Shown here one piece after another: positions 51,947 to 61,159 of a DNA stretch of 64,000 nt (position 1 is its first letter; each line of letters opens with the position of its first letter). Origin of the DNA: Paenibacillus pabuli NBRC 13638 (GTDB lineage: Bacteria > Bacillota > Bacilli > Paenibacillales > Paenibacillaceae). The notes beneath the pieces are model-generated. The model had not been told where the DNA came from. It ran no database searches and saw only the letters and a list, made by a program, of their open reading frames with translations. The DNA lies in the NCBI RefSeq assembly GCF_001514495.1, contig NZ_BCNM01000016.1, positions 62,001-126,000 on the forward strand. The letters run 5' to 3'. The position numbers and the translations under genes are program-made.

Positions 51947-52853
51947 CCCCCTTCATTAAGGTCATGAAGTGTTCTTCCAATGAATGCGTCCGCTTGAAAA
52001 TGGATTCGATCTCAACGCCATGCCCAATCAGTTTTCCAGTCAATTCGGATGGAGCGATGCCTGAATCATAAATACGTACGGTACGGTCATCGACCAATTT
52101 ATAATTTTTCAATCCCAGCTGGTGTTCCATGACATACGTCGCTTGGCGTGTATCCAGCGTCTGCAGCTCAATATACTCGCTGTTGCTTCCACGGATACTG
52201 TCCATCGATACTTCCTCAACCAGACGTCCATCCCGAATAACGCCAACGGTGTCCGCGACCTGTTCAATTTCCCCGAGAATGTGGCTGGAGATTAACAACG
52301 TAATGCGATACTCGGAGCTGAGACGTTTGAACAAATCGCGCATCTCCTTGATCCCTACGGGATCAAGCCCATTGATCGGTTCATCCAAAATAAGCAGTTC
52401 CGGTGTTGTGATAAGTGCACGGGCGATGCCCAAGCGCTGTTTCATTCCCAGAGAAAAGTCACGGACCGGCTTCTTGCCCGTGTCCTTCAGACCTACTTTT
52501 TCCATCATGTTGTCAATGATCTTCTTGTTATAGAATCCCATGTATTCACAATGGAGCTCCAGATTTTCCCTGGCGGACAGTTTATCGTAGAAAAAAGGAT
52601 ACTCAATAATGCTGCCCATCCGCTTCAACAGTTCATAGGATGTAGGGGTGAGTTTCTCTCCGAACAATTCAATCTCACCTACGGTCGGTTTGACCAGGTT
52701 GGTCAACATTTTCATCATCGTCGTTTTGCCCGCTCCATTCGGACCCAGAAAACCGTAAATCTCTCCTTGCTTGATACTCATATTGACGTTCGAGACAACC
52801 TCTATCCCTTCATACGTCTTGGTCACACCTAAGGTCCGCGCAATATATGTCAT
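51930..52853 (-). CDS. ABC transporter ATP-binding protein (BcrA-like)
   Basis: 307-residue ATPase: Walker A GPNGAGKTT (about 37-45), Q-loop EYPFFYDKLSARENLELHCEYMGFY, signature FSLGMKQRLGIARAL, Walker B LLILDEPINGLDP and switch SSHILGEI. The C-terminal 80 residues form the BcrA/SpaF-type tail. Works with the adjacent permease. Downstream of a two-component pair, which likely induces it on drug exposure. Confidence 0.93.
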   Translation of the reverse strand: MTYIARTLGVTKTYEGIEVVSNVNMSIKQGEIYGFLGPNGAGKTTMMKMLTNLVKPTVGEIELFGEKLTPTSYELLKRMGSIIEYPFFYDKLSARENLELHCEYMGFYNKKIIDNMMEKVGLKDTGKKPVRDFSLGMKQRLGIARALITTPELLILDEPINGLDPVGIKEMRDLFKRLSSEYRITLLISSHILGEIEQVADTVGVIRDGRLVEEVSMDSIRGSNSEYIELQTLDTRQATYVMEHQLGLKNYKLVDDRTVRIYDSGIAPSELTGKLIGHGVEIESIFKRTHSLEEHFMTLMKGDGDVA

Positions 52854-52974
52854 CGTTCTTATTCTCCTTTACGCCCCTGACGGGTTCTTATATCTGTATT
52901 GTAAAGAGAAAAGTCTTCTTTTTTATTAATCAAATCTTACAAAAACCTTAAGCTTATCAGGAGCACTAAAATAA

Positions 52975-53910
52975 TCATCTAGCCAGAGGCAGATCTACTT
53001 TAAAAACGGTACGTTCATACGGCACACTACGCAGCTCAATGCTTCCGCCCATCCGCTCCACCAGCCGCTTCGTAATCGTCAGGCCCAGACCACTGCCCTG
53101 ATAAAGACGATTACGGGAATCCTCCAGCGTATACATGCGTTCAAATACTCGGCTGTGTTCCTGTTCAGGGATACCCTTGCCCCGATCCCAGATACTTAAC
53201 GTAACCTGTTGTTCTGATGAAACGTCGAGTGAGAGGCCAAGTACCTTGCCCTCCGCTCCATATTTCATGGCATTGGTGATCAGATTATCCAGCACCCGTT
53301 CCAGTGCTTCCTCATTTCCTTTCACAAAGACATCGCTGTCCGGAATGGACAGTTCTACTTGCAGTTCGAGTTTTGTTAACATTTCATAGAAAGAGAGCAT
53401 TTTCAAACGGCATAATTCGCTTACATTGACCTTGGTCAGTGCAAGCTCGGTATCTCCAGACTCCAGCTTCGCCAGGTCAAAAAAAGAATGAACCAGACGC
53501 AGTACTTCCTGTGCCTTATCCTGGATTTTGCCAGTCATGGTCTCCCGTTCCTGATCGGTTAATGAAGCACTGTGCAGCAGCGCTTCACTATAACCGAGTA
53601 CAACTGTAAGGGGCGTCTTCAGGTCATGTGAGATGTTGGAGAGCATGTTGCGCATCTCCTTCTCCTGATTCGCATAACCTGCCTCAGCCCGATGTACATG
53701 ATCCAGCAGCTGGTTCATGTCCTTGAGGAGCTGGCTGATTTGGGGATCACTGTCAAAGACGAGCAGTCGTTCATATGTACCTTTATCCAAAATAGAGGTC
53801 AACTTATCATGTATGTAGATTAGATGATTACTGCGCTTACGAAGCCTTATGCCGAGCAGAACAACCACAAGAATCAAAATTACGGTAGCAGTGGCGAAGA
53901 TCAACGTCAC
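52975..53910 (-). CDS. Sensor histidine kinase (single N-terminal helix, GTG start)
   Basis: 311-residue kinase with one N-terminal helix (about 3-22) and no extracellular domain visible. It has HisKA (MLSNISHDLKTPLTVVLGYSEALL) and HATPase_c (LDNLITNAMKYGAEG, GSGLGLTITKRLVERMGG). The GTG at 53910 follows CTGGAGG by 9 bases and overlaps the regulator stop as GTGA; an in-frame ATG at 53946 is inside the regulator gene and lacks a site. It likely detects a transporter state or membrane signal rather than an external ligand. Confidence 0.9.
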   Translation of the reverse strand: MTLIFATATVILILVVVLLGIRLRKRSNHLIYIHDKLTSILDKGTYERLLVFDSDPQISQLLKDMNQLLDHVHRAEAGYANQEKEMRNMLSNISHDLKTPLTVVLGYSEALLHSASLTDQERETMTGKIQDKAQEVLRLVHSFFDLAKLESGDTELALTKVNVSELCRLKMLSFYEMLTKLELQVELSIPDSDVFVKGNEEALERVLDNLITNAMKYGAEGKVLGLSLDVSSEQQVTLSIWDRGKGIPEQEHSRVFERMYTLEDSRNRLYQGSGLGLTITKRLVERMGGSIELRSVPYERTVFKVDLPLAR

Positions 53911-54626
53911 GTCTGGTCCACCTCCAGTTTGTAACCGATCCCCCACAATGTCTTGATATATTGGGGATTGGACGGATCCAATTCCAATTTCTCGCGCAGA
54001 CGGCGCATATGAACGTTAATGATATTTTCGTCTCCGTAATAATGGTCATTCCAGACGGAAGCGTAGATTTGAGCCTTCGTAAATACTTTACCGGGATGGG
54101 TAACAAACATCTTGAGAATGCCGAATTCCTTGGAAGTCAGCCTCACAGATATTCCATCACGCTCTACCTCATACGTCTCCATATCGACTACAAGTCCCCC
54201 AATATGAATGCGCTGCGAACGGGGAGCAGCGGTAGTCTCAGGCTGTGCAGTATAGTTGGCACGACGGATGGCTGCTTTTATGCGCGCCGTCAGCTCGATT
54301 AACGAGAACGGCTTGCTTAAGTAATCATCTGCGCCGAATCCAAGGCCAAGGGCTTTGTCCACCTCTCCATCCTTTGCAGACAGGATGAGCACAGGCACCA
54401 GACTGATCGCCCGAATCGTCTGAAGCACTTCCATGCCGCTTTTGTGCGGCAGCATCAGATCCAGAATAACCAGATCATAGCCTGACGGTGATTGGCTGAA
54501 TTGACGTTCCGCCTCCAGTCCGTCATATGCATAAGAGACGTCATAGCCCTCTTTTTCCAAATAAGGACCAACCATTTCACTAATAGAACGATCATCTTCC
54601 ACAAGCAGCAAGCGATAACCTGACAC
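53907..54626 (-). CDS. OmpR-family response regulator
   Basis: 239-residue regulator: REC (LVEDDRSISEMVGPYLEKEGY, Asp in LVILDLMLPHKSG, Lys in YLSKPFSL) and winged helix (LTSKEFGILKMFVTHPGKVFTKAQIYASVWNDHYYGDENIINVHM). Overlaps the kinase start by 4 bases. Paired with the BcrA-type transporter downstream, the usual arrangement of peptide-resistance modules. Confidence 0.93.
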   Translation of the reverse strand: MSGYRLLLVEDDRSISEMVGPYLEKEGYDVSYAYDGLEAERQFSQSPSGYDLVILDLMLPHKSGMEVLQTIRAISLVPVLILSAKDGEVDKALGLGFGADDYLSKPFSLIELTARIKAAIRRANYTAQPETTAAPRSQRIHIGGLVVDMETYEVERDGISVRLTSKEFGILKMFVTHPGKVFTKAQIYASVWNDHYYGDENIINVHMRRLREKLELDPSNPQYIKTLWGIGYKLEVDQT

Positions 54627-54693
54627 GAGATTCCCTCCAAAATTGCTTTTTCTTTATTACCTCACAGTTTGCTCGAATTGGCAATAAAATACG

Positions 54694-54747
54694 AAAAACC
54701 CGGCAGGAAGGCAACTTTATGTCATAAAGTGAACCCTCTTGCCGGGT
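54694..54747 (-). terminator. degV terminator
   Basis: ACCCGGCA...TGCCGGGTTTTT on the minus strand encloses the palindrome ACTTTATGTCATAAAGT. Confidence 0.8.
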
Positions 54748-54759
54748 CTCATGATTCGT

Positions 54760-55602
54760 TTATACCGTCTCGCTTCGTATCCAGCACAGTCCGATCGTCC
54801 CTGCACCTGCATGAATTCCTACCACAGGGATAAAAGGCATAATTTCCGTCTTCAGGCGGGGAAGCAGATTTGCAATCTGTTGTTTGATGGTAACAGCTTC
54901 TTCCTGGTTGTTCGCATGCATGATACATACATGCTTCACTTTTCCCATATCCAACTTGAGCACATCCAGCATGCGCTGTTTGGCTCGTTTGAACGTACGA
55001 ATCTTCTCATTCACAACTACTTTGCCCTCTTCAAATCGAAGGAGCAGATGAATTTTCAACAATTGACTAAGGATGAGCTGCGTACCCGACACACGACCAC
55101 TACGATGAAGATGCTGGAGACTGGCCGGAATGAGGTAAAAGGACATGTTATCAATCATCTGTTCAATCTGAAGTTTGATTTCGGATGCTTTATGGCCTTG
55201 CTTCTGCCACTCCAGCCCTTGCAAAATCATCTCCCGCAGCGGATAAGCACCTGCTCTGGAATCAATGGCAGTAACCGTCACACCTGCAATCTCTGCCGCC
55301 TGCATCGAAGTGTGCAGGGTTCCGCTGAGTGCCGTGGAGCAATGAATGGCAATGATCTCATCGTACCGGTCCTTCAAAGACTCATACAGTTCAATAAACT
55401 CCCCAATGGGCGGCTGTGAACTGCTTGCGCGTGAAGCCTCACTCAGTTTCGCATAGAATAATTCAGACGAGATGTCTTCCGTCTCCCGGTAACATTCCTC
55501 GCCAAATACGATGCGCAAAGGTACGATGTAAACGTGATTCTGCTCAGCAAATAGGGGATCGAGTGTGCTCGTACTGTCTGTGACCCATGCAATTTTCCTC
55601 AT
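54760..55602 (-). CDS. DegV family fatty-acid-binding protein
   Basis: 280-residue DegV/FakB-like protein. Signature IAWVTDSTSTLDP (Asp-Ser phosphate/acid site), FGEECYRETEDIS, SSQPPIGEF, IHCSTALSGTLHTS and DSRAGAYPLREMI. FakB proteins carry fatty acids for phosphorylation by FakA. The ATG at 55602 follows GAAGG; an upstream ATG at 55656 has no family sequence. Divergent from the ABC-2 exporter genes. Confidence 0.9.
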   Translation of the reverse strand: MRKIAWVTDSTSTLDPLFAEQNHVYIVPLRIVFGEECYRETEDISSELFYAKLSEASRASSSQPPIGEFIELYESLKDRYDEIIAIHCSTALSGTLHTSMQAAEIAGVTVTAIDSRAGAYPLREMILQGLEWQKQGHKASEIKLQIEQMIDNMSFYLIPASLQHLHRSGRVSGTQLILSQLLKIHLLLRFEEGKVVVNEKIRTFKRAKQRMLDVLKLDMGKVKHVCIMHANNQEEAVTIKQQIANLLPRLKTEIMPFIPVVGIHAGAGTIGLCWIRSETV

Positions 55603-55694
55603 TCCATCCTTCTCTCTTGCCGGATTGTTGAAGCTGTATCCCCAATCGTCAGGCACATGCCCGGCGGTTTATTTAAAATTTGAATAGTTCATAT

Positions 55695-55906
55695 TGTAAA
55701 CGTTTGCGTTCTTCTCCCTAATTATAAAGGAACGGACAAACCACTGTCTTGTGGCGCATTGTTGAACAGGTGTATTTCTTCCGGTATATGCCAAAAAAAT
55801 GTCTTGCCTGTGAAGGAATAAATTGGTATGCTGTTGTCCTTCTCTCTTTTTCGCCTTGACTGAAGTGAACGGGACCGCCGTTCAACCAACTTATCGGAGG
55901 TGTCAC
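55695..55906. promoter_or_regulatory. Divergent promoter region between degV and the ABC-2 genes
   Basis: TGTAAACGTTTGCG (55695-55708) is a near-match to a cre site close to degV. TTGAAC-17-TATATG on the plus strand, about 55771-55799, is a possible promoter for the exporter genes. No gene is seen in this 300-base gap. Confidence 0.35.
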
Positions 55907-56683
55907 ATGCTTTATTTCACTCTGGCTTCCAAAGCCTACTCCCGGAACCTGCAATACCGCGGGGCCCACATGGTACATAACCTGGCAAGCGCCATGTTCG
56001 GTTACATGTATGCCTGTCTCTGGATTGGCATCGGAGCCGACCACTCTCTCGGAGAATACGGGACACAGGGGATGGTCAGTTACATTGCGTTTACGCAATC
56101 CTCTCTCTGGATCTCGGGTTTTCTCACCAATGGACTTGGTATTCCACTCACGGTCAGGACAGGGCAGATCGCGCTTGATCTAATGAGACCGGTTCATCTG
56201 TTTACCCACCTGATGGCACGTGAATGGGGGCAGATCGCCTACCAGTTCGTGTACAAAAGCATTCCGATTTACCTGCTATTCTCCATCGTATTCTCTCTGC
56301 AATGGCCCACAGAAGCTTCAACCCTGCTATTTGCCGCACTTGGTCTTGCCGGCGCATCCTATTTATCCATCTGTATGAATTACATTATTGGTGCCACCGC
56401 GATGTGGACTACGGAGTCCTCCTGGCTGCATTGGGGCAATCACGCCTTGATGAATCTGCTCGCCGGTTTCTTCATCCCGCTGGAATGGCTGCCGAACTGG
56501 CTTGAGCGAATTGCCTGGCTATCGCCATATCCTTTCCTGCTCTATGTCCCTACCCGCATCTATCTGGGTTATGAAAATGGCTCCTTGTTATGGGGAACCT
56601 TGCTTTGGTGTGTCCTCATGACTTTAATCTGTCTGGCAATCACACAGGTACTACGCCGTAAAGTGGAGGTGCAGGGCGGATGA
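55907..56683 (+). CDS. ABC-2 type permease 1 (ABC2_membrane_6/DUF990)
   Basis: 258-residue integral membrane protein with about six helices, beginning MLYFTLASKAYSRNLQYRGAHMVHN. It matches the uncharacterised ABC-2 group where two permeases and one ATPase are co-encoded. The ATG at 55907 follows TCGGAGG; an earlier in-frame ATG at 55823 has poor sequence and no site. Overlaps the next gene by 4 bases (ATGA). Confidence 0.85.
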   Translation: MLYFTLASKAYSRNLQYRGAHMVHNLASAMFGYMYACLWIGIGADHSLGEYGTQGMVSYIAFTQSSLWISGFLTNGLGIPLTVRTGQIALDLMRPVHLFTHLMAREWGQIAYQFVYKSIPIYLLFSIVFSLQWPTEASTLLFAALGLAGASYLSICMNYIIGATAMWTTESSWLHWGNHALMNLLAGFFIPLEWLPNWLERIAWLSPYPFLLYVPTRIYLGYENGSLLWGTLLWCVLMTLICLAITQVLRRKVEVQGG

Positions 56684-57480
56684 AAGCCACTTCCTGGTTC
56701 ACCTTATATAAAATGCTCATTCGAACAAGCATCCGCAGCCGGATGCAATACAAGTTCAATTTCATCATGGCCTCCGTTCTGGCCGCATTGATTCAAATCT
56801 CCGAATTTCTGATGGTTGCGCTCGTGCTGCACAAATTCGGAGCGATTAAGGGCTGGTCTCTCCATGAGATTGGTTATCTCTTCGCCATCATGACCTTATC
56901 CAAGACACTGTATCGGACGTTCGGCAATGAAGTGCATCATTTGGAAAAATATCTGGTCGACGGCGAACTTGATCAACTGTTAACCAGGCCCATGCCCGTT
57001 TTACTGGCGCTGCTGCCACAAAACTTCCGCATTATGGCTGGTGAAGTGTTACAAGGCGGTTTTATTCTCTGCTGGTCCCTGGCAGGCATGATGCATAGCG
57101 GACAGATCGGCTGGACTGCCATTCCCTTTTCGCTGCTGGTCATTGTGACTGGAGCTATCATTCTCTTTTCGATTGGGCTTGCCACGGCAACGCTTGGATT
57201 CTGGACCACACGCATCGAGGAGCTGCAGACCATCACCGAGGATGCAGCGCGTACGGCTGCCCAATATCCACTGACGTTATATCCCAAATGGATGTCTGGC
57301 ATTCTGTTGACTGTGATCCCGGTAGGTTTCGTCAACTATGTTCCATCCCTCTACCTGCTTCGCGGTCAATTAGGTGCATGGGTTCTTGTTGCGATTGTTG
57401 TTGTAGCCGCCCTGAGTCTCACCGTGAGCCTGCGTTTCTGGAAATTCGGCATAACCAAATATCAAAGTACAGGTAGCTAA
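56680..57480 (+). CDS. ABC-2 type permease 2 (ABC2_membrane_6/DUF990)
   Basis: 266-residue permease with about six helices (KATSWFTLYKMLIRTSIRSRMQYKFNFIM...; IMTLSKTLYRTFGNEVHH; LTRPMPVLLALL). Partner of permease 1 in a heterodimeric exporter. Start overlaps the previous stop by ATGA. Substrate not known. Confidence 0.85.
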   Translation: MKATSWFTLYKMLIRTSIRSRMQYKFNFIMASVLAALIQISEFLMVALVLHKFGAIKGWSLHEIGYLFAIMTLSKTLYRTFGNEVHHLEKYLVDGELDQLLTRPMPVLLALLPQNFRIMAGEVLQGGFILCWSLAGMMHSGQIGWTAIPFSLLVIVTGAIILFSIGLATATLGFWTTRIEELQTITEDAARTAAQYPLTLYPKWMSGILLTVIPVGFVNYVPSLYLLRGQLGAWVLVAIVVVAALSLTVSLRFWKFGITKYQSTGS

Positions 57481-57496
57481 GGAGGAGAATATCGTC

Positions 57497-58471
57497 ATGA
57501 CTATGATTACAGCGCGGCATCTGCAAAAGGAATTCAAAACCCCTGTGGTTCGTGAGGGCCGGTTCTCCGGGCTTCGCACCTTGTTTTCACGTGAGTATCT
57601 GTCCAAGGAAGCCGTTCGAGACATTAGCTTTGATATTGCCAAAGGGGAATTTGTTGGTTATATCGGTCCAAATGGCGCTGGCAAATCCACCACGATTAAA
57701 ATGCTGACGGGTATCCTTCATCCGACCTCGGGTGAAGTCTTGCTCGGTGGCATGAACCCGCATCAGGAAAGGCGACGTACGGTTGGGCGCCTCGGTGTAG
57801 TGTTCGGACAGCGCAGCCAGCTCTGGTGGGATCTGCCCGTGAAGGATTCGTATGATATTTTGGCCGAGATGTACGGAGTCCGTGCCGAGGATAAAGCGAA
57901 ACGACTGGCCCAGTTCGCTGAGCTGCTGGATCTGGAATCGTTCTGGGCCACGCCTGTCCGCAAGCTTTCACTGGGACAGCGGATGCGCGCCGATCTCGCA
58001 GCGTCCATGCTGCATGATCCGGAACTGCTTTTTCTGGATGAGCCAACGATTGGCCTGGATGTTAATGCAAAGCGAAACATCCGTCAATTTCTACGCACAT
58101 TAAATGAGGATTTTGGCAAAACGATACTGCTGACCACCCATGATATGGACGATATTGAGCAGTTATGCAGCCGTGTAATGGTGATCAATCACGGTCAGCT
58201 TACATATGATGGCTCGATCCCCTCCCTGCGGGACACGATCGGCCTGCCAACGCTTATCCGGGTGACCTATCGCGGCTCGTTTCATATCCCGGATGTCATA
58301 CCGTCGGCCATTCAGATTACAGCGGCAGAGGGCCAGATCATTACTGTCGAAGTCAACCGGAAAGAGTGGGGTACCATGGACATTCTGAAACAGCTTGAGC
58401 AATGGGGCGAGATTGAGGATGTCGAGATGAAAGAACCCGATTTCGAGGATATTATTCATCGGGTATATTGA
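57497..58471 (+). CDS. ABC-2 exporter ATP-binding protein
   Basis: 324-residue ATPase. Walker A GPNGAGKST, Q-loop GQRSQLWWDLP, signature LSLGQRMRADLAASML, Walker B LLFLDEPTIGLD and switch TTHDMDDIEQL. The insertion SGLRTLFSREYLSKEAVRDISF before Walker A is typical of the uncharacterised ABC-2 ATPase group co-encoded with DUF990 permeases. AAGGAGG precedes the ATG. Third gene of the exporter operon. Confidence 0.92.
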   Translation: MTMITARHLQKEFKTPVVREGRFSGLRTLFSREYLSKEAVRDISFDIAKGEFVGYIGPNGAGKSTTIKMLTGILHPTSGEVLLGGMNPHQERRRTVGRLGVVFGQRSQLWWDLPVKDSYDILAEMYGVRAEDKAKRLAQFAELLDLESFWATPVRKLSLGQRMRADLAASMLHDPELLFLDEPTIGLDVNAKRNIRQFLRTLNEDFGKTILLTTHDMDDIEQLCSRVMVINHGQLTYDGSIPSLRDTIGLPTLIRVTYRGSFHIPDVIPSAIQITAAEGQIITVEVNRKEWGTMDILKQLEQWGEIEDVEMKEPDFEDIIHRVY

Positions 58472-58568
58472 CTGAAGCCTATTTTATTCAGATCTGGATG
58501 AGGGCCTGTTCAAATGCCGTTGCATGCGGGAAGGACATGACGTACTGTAATAGCGGAGGTGAAGCGTC

Positions 58569-59246
58569 ATGCTTGTTACCAAACACACACTCGCTGCGTC
58601 CAGCCCGCATGCCACTCCCTATTACATCGTACGTGGCATGATGCCGGGCCCGGTGATGTTCATTACATCCGGGGTTCACGGGAACGAAACCGCAAGTATG
58701 GCTGCTGCGCAGAAGCTCGCTAACGACTGCATGGCAGGAAGGCGACACGTGGTTCGTGGACTCCTCATTATTGTTCCACGGGTGAATCAGAAGGCTTATC
58801 GTAACAACAGACGCGGAAAACCGGATTTAAATCGCACGTTCCCGCGGCATATTTCCGGTAAAGCCAAACACCCGCTTGCTTCCGCCGTCTTTCAGCTTGC
58901 CAGTCAACATGGACCCGACTGGTGGCTGGATCTGCATGAGGCCAACGGATTATCCCAACGCAGCTCACGGGTACTGGGACAAACCCTGATCACCAATCCA
59001 GGCAGCAGAGCTGTTCCGGTATGCAGACGGGTTATCGCGCGAATGAATCGGTCCATTGCCATTCGTGACAGGCACTTCAACCTGAAGCAGCATGAACTAC
59101 CCGGTTCTGCACGCACAGCGGCAGCCAGGCTTCTTCACTCCCGCTCGGTCACGGTGGAAACCTGCTGGAGTCTGAAACGTTCTGTCCGAATCCGATATCA
59201 GACCGAAATTGTTCACCACTTTCTGCGGGAAGCAGGCTTGTTTTGA
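58569..59246 (+). CDS. Succinylglutamate desuccinylase/aspartoacylase-like hydrolase
   Basis: 225-residue M14-type zinc hydrolase. Zinc ligands are visible in SGVHGNET (His, Glu) and WWLDLHEANG (His, catalytic region). Basic RRGKPDLNRTFP matches the substrate Arg motif. The ATG follows GCGGAGG. It lies 97 bases after the exporter genes and may be co-transcribed. The substrate is unknown; N-acyl amino acids or modified peptides are family options. Confidence 0.82.
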   Translation: MLVTKHTLAASSPHATPYYIVRGMMPGPVMFITSGVHGNETASMAAAQKLANDCMAGRRHVVRGLLIIVPRVNQKAYRNNRRGKPDLNRTFPRHISGKAKHPLASAVFQLASQHGPDWWLDLHEANGLSQRSSRVLGQTLITNPGSRAVPVCRRVIARMNRSIAIRDRHFNLKQHELPGSARTAAARLLHSRSVTVETCWSLKRSVRIRYQTEIVHHFLREAGLF

Positions 59247-59276
59247 ACCTCTATTTGAATAGCCAGAAACATAAAG

Positions 59277-59332
59277 ACACCTTCAAGGATATCTCTCACG
59301 CCAGACGTGTCAGAGATGATCTTTGAAGGTGT
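59277..59332. terminator. Convergent terminator between the hydrolase and the GH32 region
   Basis: ACACCTTCAAG...CTTTGAAGGTGT with an inner CTCT/AGAG helix serves the plus-strand hydrolase gene and the minus-strand small gene. Confidence 0.8.
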
Positions 59333-59394
59333 TTATTGGTTGGTTACAAGGTACATTATGAATTCCTATGCCTGCGCCTCCATTCTTCTTCGCA

Positions 59395-59499
59395 TTAATC
59401 CGCCCGATTGCCACGCATCTTCGTATACTTGTGTTGACGTCGGTTTTTGGGGGCTACCCACATGAATAACGCCATTGCCAAACTTGCAAGTACCAACAT
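59395..59499 (-). CDS. Possible small membrane protein (34 aa)
   Basis: Reading MLVLASLAMALFMWVAP then a basic tail NRRQHKYTKMRGNRAD. The hydrophobic helix plus basic tail is typical of small membrane proteins. The ribosome site is weak, so it is only a candidate. It lies between GH32 and the convergent terminator. I do not recognise it. Confidence 0.4.
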   Translation of the reverse strand: MLVLASLAMALFMWVAPKNRRQHKYTKMRGNRAD

Positions 59500-59551
59500 C
59501 CCATTCCAGTATTCTCATCATTCAACTTCAACCTTTTCTGTGATAAACACA

Positions 59552-59579
59552 GAATAAACCTTGAAGTATACTTCAAGGT
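59552..59579 (-). terminator. GH32 operon terminator-like hairpin
   Basis: ACCTTGAAGTA-TACTTCAAGGT is a perfect 22-base palindrome, followed on the minus strand by TTTATTC. TTCTGTGATAAACACAGAA lies next to it. Confidence 0.55.
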
Positions 59580-59595
59580 CAAAGTTGTATTTATT

Positions 59596-61122
59596 TTAAT
59601 TTTGGACTCGCAAATCCCATTTGTGAAGTTCAACCAGTGTACAGACTCCTGATGAAAACGCCTTGATGCCAGTTGAATTCGGCCCAGGGTATATGCGACC
59701 AGTCATAACCTGCTCTCCCTGCTGGATGAACACTTCAATCGAGCTGATATCGACAAAAATATGAAGTTCCAGCTTCCCATCATGAAGTTCCACTGCCGCA
59801 GCCCGTTCGCCCCCGGGTCCTTGCCCGGCGTGCTCTCGATCCAGGCACAGTCGGCGCGGCTCCACATCATAGGAGATAACCGTTTCTTCCCCTTCACCGA
59901 TGCGAAGTTTCAACCCGAATTGCCTTGCCTCTTCGGCTTCAAATATCGCATGCAGCTCATAACAATCCCCGCTCATCCCCAGATCGTATTCACCGTTGAC
60001 CATACGAATAGAATTGCGCTGAATGCCTTCCATTCTATACTGCTTGATCTCGGGAAGAGGCTGGAATATCAAACGTTCCCCTCTTCGGAGCAGTTGACGC
60101 GGCAATGTCATGGCGCCAGCCCATTTATGAGATGATTGTGTCGGAATATCGGTCTCCCACGTCTCCATCCAGGCCACCATAATCCGTCGCCCCTGTGCAT
60201 CCTCAATGGTCTGAGGGGCATAGAAATCAAAACCATAATCGAGCGGATAATACTGGTCATATTCCAATACGCCCTGGTCTTCGTCCAGCGTTCCCATCAT
60301 GTAGACCGTAGAATGCAGATTACGGTAGTTATCCCCCTGCGCGGGCATACGTTGTGGAGACATGATAAGCACGTCCCGGTCATCAAGTACAAACAGATCC
60401 GGACATTCCCAGTTGTCACCAAGGGTTCCATCACTTTGGGCCAATACGTTTACGTAGCTCCATTGCTGCAAGTCTGCTGAACGGTACAGCAACACGACTC
60501 CTTTTCCTGCTGTATCATTCGATCCGAGGACCGTGTAGTACATCCCGTTTCGTTCGAAAACTTTGGGATCACGGAAATCCTTCGCACTGGTGTGCGCTGG
60601 AATCTGATTCAAGTCAATGACAGGGTTCTGTATGCTTTTGACAAAATCGATGCCGTTGTTCGATTCAGCTAAATTTTGGGTCTGCTGATAATCATGGTCT
60701 TTGTCTGGTCCGGTTACCACATGGCCGGTATACATCAGCACGAGCTTTCCATCCTTGATGACTGCACTACCCGAGAAACAGCCCCCGCTGTCATAACTCT
60801 GATCCGGAGCAAGAGCTACCGGCATCGGGTCCCATTTTACCAGATCATGGCTCACGGCATGTCCCCAATGCATCGGTCCCCAGACCGGAGCGTAGGGATA
60901 GTACTGGTAAAAGAGATGATACGCTCCCTGATAATAGATGAAACCGTTGGGATCATTCATCCAGCCCACCTCGGGCATTAGATGGTATTCCAGCCTGTAT
61001 GCCGGATTGACCTCATGCCGATGTTTCTTAATGTAGGTATTTGCGCCTTTCCGCGTATACTTCACTTCTGGTGTGGCATGTACAACATCTTGCACGTTTT
61101 CTCCAGCCTGCCCTTTATCCAT
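59596..61122 (-). CDS. GH32 sucrose/fructan hydrolase (ScrB/levanase-like)
   Basis: 508-residue retaining fructofuranosidase. Nucleophile Asp57 in WMNDPNG, transition-state Asp in FRDPKV, acid/base Glu in WECPDLF. N-terminal five-bladed propeller, then a C-terminal beta-sandwich (about 360-508). No signal peptide, so it acts on imported sugars. GGAG precedes the ATG. Last gene of the sugar ABC operon. Sucrose, sucrose-6-phosphate or fructo-oligosaccharides are possible; the ABC partners favour unphosphorylated substrates. Confidence 0.93.
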   Translation of the reverse strand: MDKGQAGENVQDVVHATPEVKYTRKGANTYIKKHRHEVNPAYRLEYHLMPEVGWMNDPNGFIYYQGAYHLFYQYYPYAPVWGPMHWGHAVSHDLVKWDPMPVALAPDQSYDSGGCFSGSAVIKDGKLVLMYTGHVVTGPDKDHDYQQTQNLAESNNGIDFVKSIQNPVIDLNQIPAHTSAKDFRDPKVFERNGMYYTVLGSNDTAGKGVVLLYRSADLQQWSYVNVLAQSDGTLGDNWECPDLFVLDDRDVLIMSPQRMPAQGDNYRNLHSTVYMMGTLDEDQGVLEYDQYYPLDYGFDFYAPQTIEDAQGRRIMVAWMETWETDIPTQSSHKWAGAMTLPRQLLRRGERLIFQPLPEIKQYRMEGIQRNSIRMVNGEYDLGMSGDCYELHAIFEAEEARQFGLKLRIGEGEETVISYDVEPRRLCLDREHAGQGPGGERAAAVELHDGKLELHIFVDISSIEVFIQQGEQVMTGRIYPGPNSTGIKAFSSGVCTLVELHKWDLRVQN

Positions 61123-61159
61123 CTTATTTCACTCCTGTCTCTCTATCTATGAACTTCAT

